Source: Oscillospiraceae bacterium | GTDB lineage: Bacteria > Bacillota > Clostridia > Oscillospirales > Ruminococcaceae | Direction of reading: 5' to 3' | Length of the DNA stretch: 53,751 nt | Assembly (NCBI GenBank): GCA_029007035.1 | Contig: JAQXHC010000026.1 | Span: forward strand, 1-53,751 | Part shown: positions 52,269-53,751 of the stretch, in pieces | How positions within the stretch are numbered: position 1 is the first letter of the stretch | Layout: each line of letters opens with the position of its first letter | Notes under the pieces: generated by a model | Seen by the model: the letters and a program-made list of their open reading frames with translations, nothing else | What the model was told of the DNA's origin: nothing | Database searches by the model: none | Made by a program: the position numbers and the translations under genes

Positions 52269-53585
52269 ATGGATAAAAAGAATAATAAAGACAGACTTAA
52301 CCTGCTCACCGCTCTCGATGACGAGTCGGTCGAAGAAATCTCCGGGCAGTATCCTGTTCTTGATAAATCCGCAATGAAACGTATAGAAAAACTTTGCGAA
52401 AGAAAGATGAACATGAAGAAAGATAACATATTCAATACAAACGAAACAGATACCGTTGACGGCGTAGAAAAATATAAAAAGCCGTCATGGTATAAACGTC
52501 CCGAATTTGCCGCTGCAGCGTGCTTTATCCTGTTGCTTGGCGGAGTCGGATTCGCTGTGTCAAAAAACATAGGACATATTGATCCTGCTGACGAAAGCTC
52601 TATTGGTCTTACGGGAATAAACGCCCCGGAAACGTCGTCTTCCGGCGACTCTGCCGATATAACTGACAGCACAGTCAATCAGCCGCAGGACACAAGCAAA
52701 TATGCATTGACTACAGCCGGCTCTGAAGACGGAACAGATGCCAAAAACACCGCGACGGCCACGACCTCGGCTGTGTCAGATCCGAAAAAAGACGATACCG
52801 CTGATTTCTCGCGAACCGAGGGAACATGGAGAAGCGGCGGAGCCAAAGACACCGCATATATTGTAATGGACGGCAAGGGCAATTATACTGCATTCTATGC
52901 CAGCGGAAATACGGAATCCACAGGCACTCTCAAAGCTGTTGACGAAAACGGCAATGGGTACAATCGGTATGATATGTATGATTCCAACGGAAATCTATTC
53001 AGCAGCTTATATTTTGACTCCGATTCAAAGTTCCATATCGGCAGCGGCGATTTCTACAGTTATTATATAAAGGACGAAGCAAATAACGCAGGCAGCGGCT
53101 CCTCCGACTACAGCGGCATCGCTGCTGAAATTGACGACTGCGCTACCGTATTGCTCGGCGCACTGGACTATATCGACGAGATTGGCGGCGGCTTTATTCC
53201 AAAAGACGAAACACAGACCATCACTATCAATGGAGTGGAATATGCCAAAGTCGTGAAAACTCAGTTTTCTTCCGTCGCCGACATTCAAAGCTTCATGGAG
53301 GGCTGTCTCACGAACAGCTTTATCAATCGGAGATATGCCGGTATCCTCGGTGGAAATGAGCCGTGGTGCATTGACAATAACGGTGAGTTGTATGTTAAGC
53401 TCAGTGCAAGGGGCGCAGGCTTCCATTTTACAAACGAATACAATATCACTGTTAACTCCGAAAATGAAGCATGTATTTTCGCTTCATATGACAATTATGG
53501 TACTGAATCCATTATGCGCATAGATGTTGTACGCGATAACGGAACATGGAAAATCAATAATATCAGCATGGAAATTGATGACTAA
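52269..53585 (+). CDS. Putative membrane anti-sigma factor with extracellular domains
   Basis: The product is 438 residues from ATG 52269, with AGGAG nine bases upstream. The cytoplasmic N-terminus (about 1-75) is charged and could hold the sigma factor. One membrane helix (about 80-98, FAAAACFILLLGGVGFAVS) follows, then a Ser/Thr/Asp-rich linker and two extracellular beta-rich modules. The first (about 190-280) resembles small repeat-strand domains (GTWRSGGAKDTAYIVMDG). The second (about 290-438) resembles IseA-type DL-endopeptidase inhibitors (SVADIQSFMEGCLTNSFI). The gene order sigma then membrane protein supports the anti-sigma role; a classic zinc anti-sigma domain is not seen. Confidence 0.7.
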   Translation: MDKKNNKDRLNLLTALDDESVEEISGQYPVLDKSAMKRIEKLCERKMNMKKDNIFNTNETDTVDGVEKYKKPSWYKRPEFAAAACFILLLGGVGFAVSKNIGHIDPADESSIGLTGINAPETSSSGDSADITDSTVNQPQDTSKYALTTAGSEDGTDAKNTATATTSAVSDPKKDDTADFSRTEGTWRSGGAKDTAYIVMDGKGNYTAFYASGNTESTGTLKAVDENGNGYNRYDMYDSNGNLFSSLYFDSDSKFHIGSGDFYSYYIKDEANNAGSGSSDYSGIAAEIDDCATVLLGALDYIDEIGGGFIPKDETQTITINGVEYAKVVKTQFSSVADIQSFMEGCLTNSFINRRYAGILGGNEPWCIDNNGELYVKLSARGAGFHFTNEYNITVNSENEACIFASYDNYGTESIMRIDVVRDNGTWKINNISMEIDD

Positions 53586-53611
53586 AACAACATACCTCCT
53601 CCTATATATGT

Positions 53612-53647
53612 AAAACCGCCAAAGCCATATCGGCTTCGGCGGTTTTA
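53612..53647 (+). terminator. Terminator of the sigma/anti-sigma operon
   Basis: Stem AAAACCGCCAAAGCC / GGCTTCGGCGGTTTT, about 25 bases after the stop codon. Confidence 0.85.
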
Positions 53648-53696
53648 CAATATATTACTTCCTGAAAAACAAGATGTTATTAATCAAAACAACAAT

Positions 53697-53732
53697 AAGG
53701 CATTCACCAAACGATGAATGCCTTGATTTTTG
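53697..53732. terminator. Hairpin terminator near the right edge
   Basis: Stem AAGGCATTCA / TGAATGCCTT followed by a T-rich stretch on the plus strand. It may end a convergent gene beyond the window. Confidence 0.6.
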
Positions 53733-53751
53733 TAAGTTACCCGTTAGTTAC

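Overview
The window looks like a chromosomal segment of a plant-fibre-degrading, anaerobic Firmicute of the Ruminococcus / Oscillospiraceae type. The signs are a dockerin-bearing secreted enzyme, a cellobiose phosphorylase of the length seen in ruminal ruminococci, GH5 and GH43 glycosidases, a ferredoxin-dependent 2-oxoacid oxidoreductase, HPr with both His15 and Ser46, SpoIVB, CIRCE, and near-consensus TTGACA-17-TATAAT promoters with AGGAGG-type ribosome binding sites. This identification is inferred from gene content only.

Region 1 (1-5300) is a decayed mobile island. It holds a partial gene of the conjugative-element 'virulence protein' type, an orphan type III DNA methyltransferase with a damaged C-terminus, a serine recombinase fragment lacking both ends, a DUF4314 gene and a 359-codon cargo gene. 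Three tandem terminators separate it from a tRNA-Gln(CUG) gene with encoded CCA whose 3' end faces the island. Region 2 (5600-13450) has a diacylglycerol-kinase-like lipid kinase, a response-regulator/degenerate GGDEF protein, a small ferredoxin too short for ordinary ORF cutoffs, a Na/Pi cotransporter with PhoU domain, and a P-type cation ATPase. The ATPase has a complete leader: promoter, yybP-ykoY (Mn2+) aptamer and a competing terminator. Region 3 (13450-24000) holds an orphan sugar-type binding lipoprotein, a MATE exporter, a GH43 enzyme, a PaaK-like ligase, a TPM/zinc-ribbon membrane pair and a secreted amidase with a type I dockerin.

Region 4 (24000-29460) runs on the plus strand: citrate synthase, an aldose 1-epimerase-like protein and cellobiose phosphorylase. 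Region 5 (29570-33510) is a minus-strand operon: MinD-like ATPase, ferredoxin, then alpha, beta and gamma subunits of a 2-oxoacid:ferredoxin oxidoreductase. An acyl carrier protein sits just upstream in its own unit. Region 6 (33700-39900) has an AIM24-like protein, a maltose/galactoside-type acetyltransferase, a second GH43 enzyme, RsmE, a small acidic membrane protein, a GH5 lipoprotein and a PAP2 phosphatase. Region 7 (40000-45800) is stress and envelope related: Hsp20 and HtrA on either side of a perfect CIRCE, two membrane proteins, SpoIVB and HPr. Region 8 (46190-50725) holds TrmD, RimM, an anchored unknown, PurB with a structured leader, and a small membrane protein. Region 9 (50900-53700) holds a membrane protein/HTH pair and a sigma factor with its apparent membrane anti-sigma partner.

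Short inverted-repeat elements recur between genes (13454, 15351, 18596, 39897, 42404, 43213); they look like two or three MITE families. I found no CRISPR array, rRNA or intact phage. The signals most worth follow-up are the Mn2+ riboswitch on the ATPase, the three-way pairing leader of purB, the repeat families, the TPM/zinc-ribbon pair and the sigma/anti-sigma unit. None is proven to be a new system.
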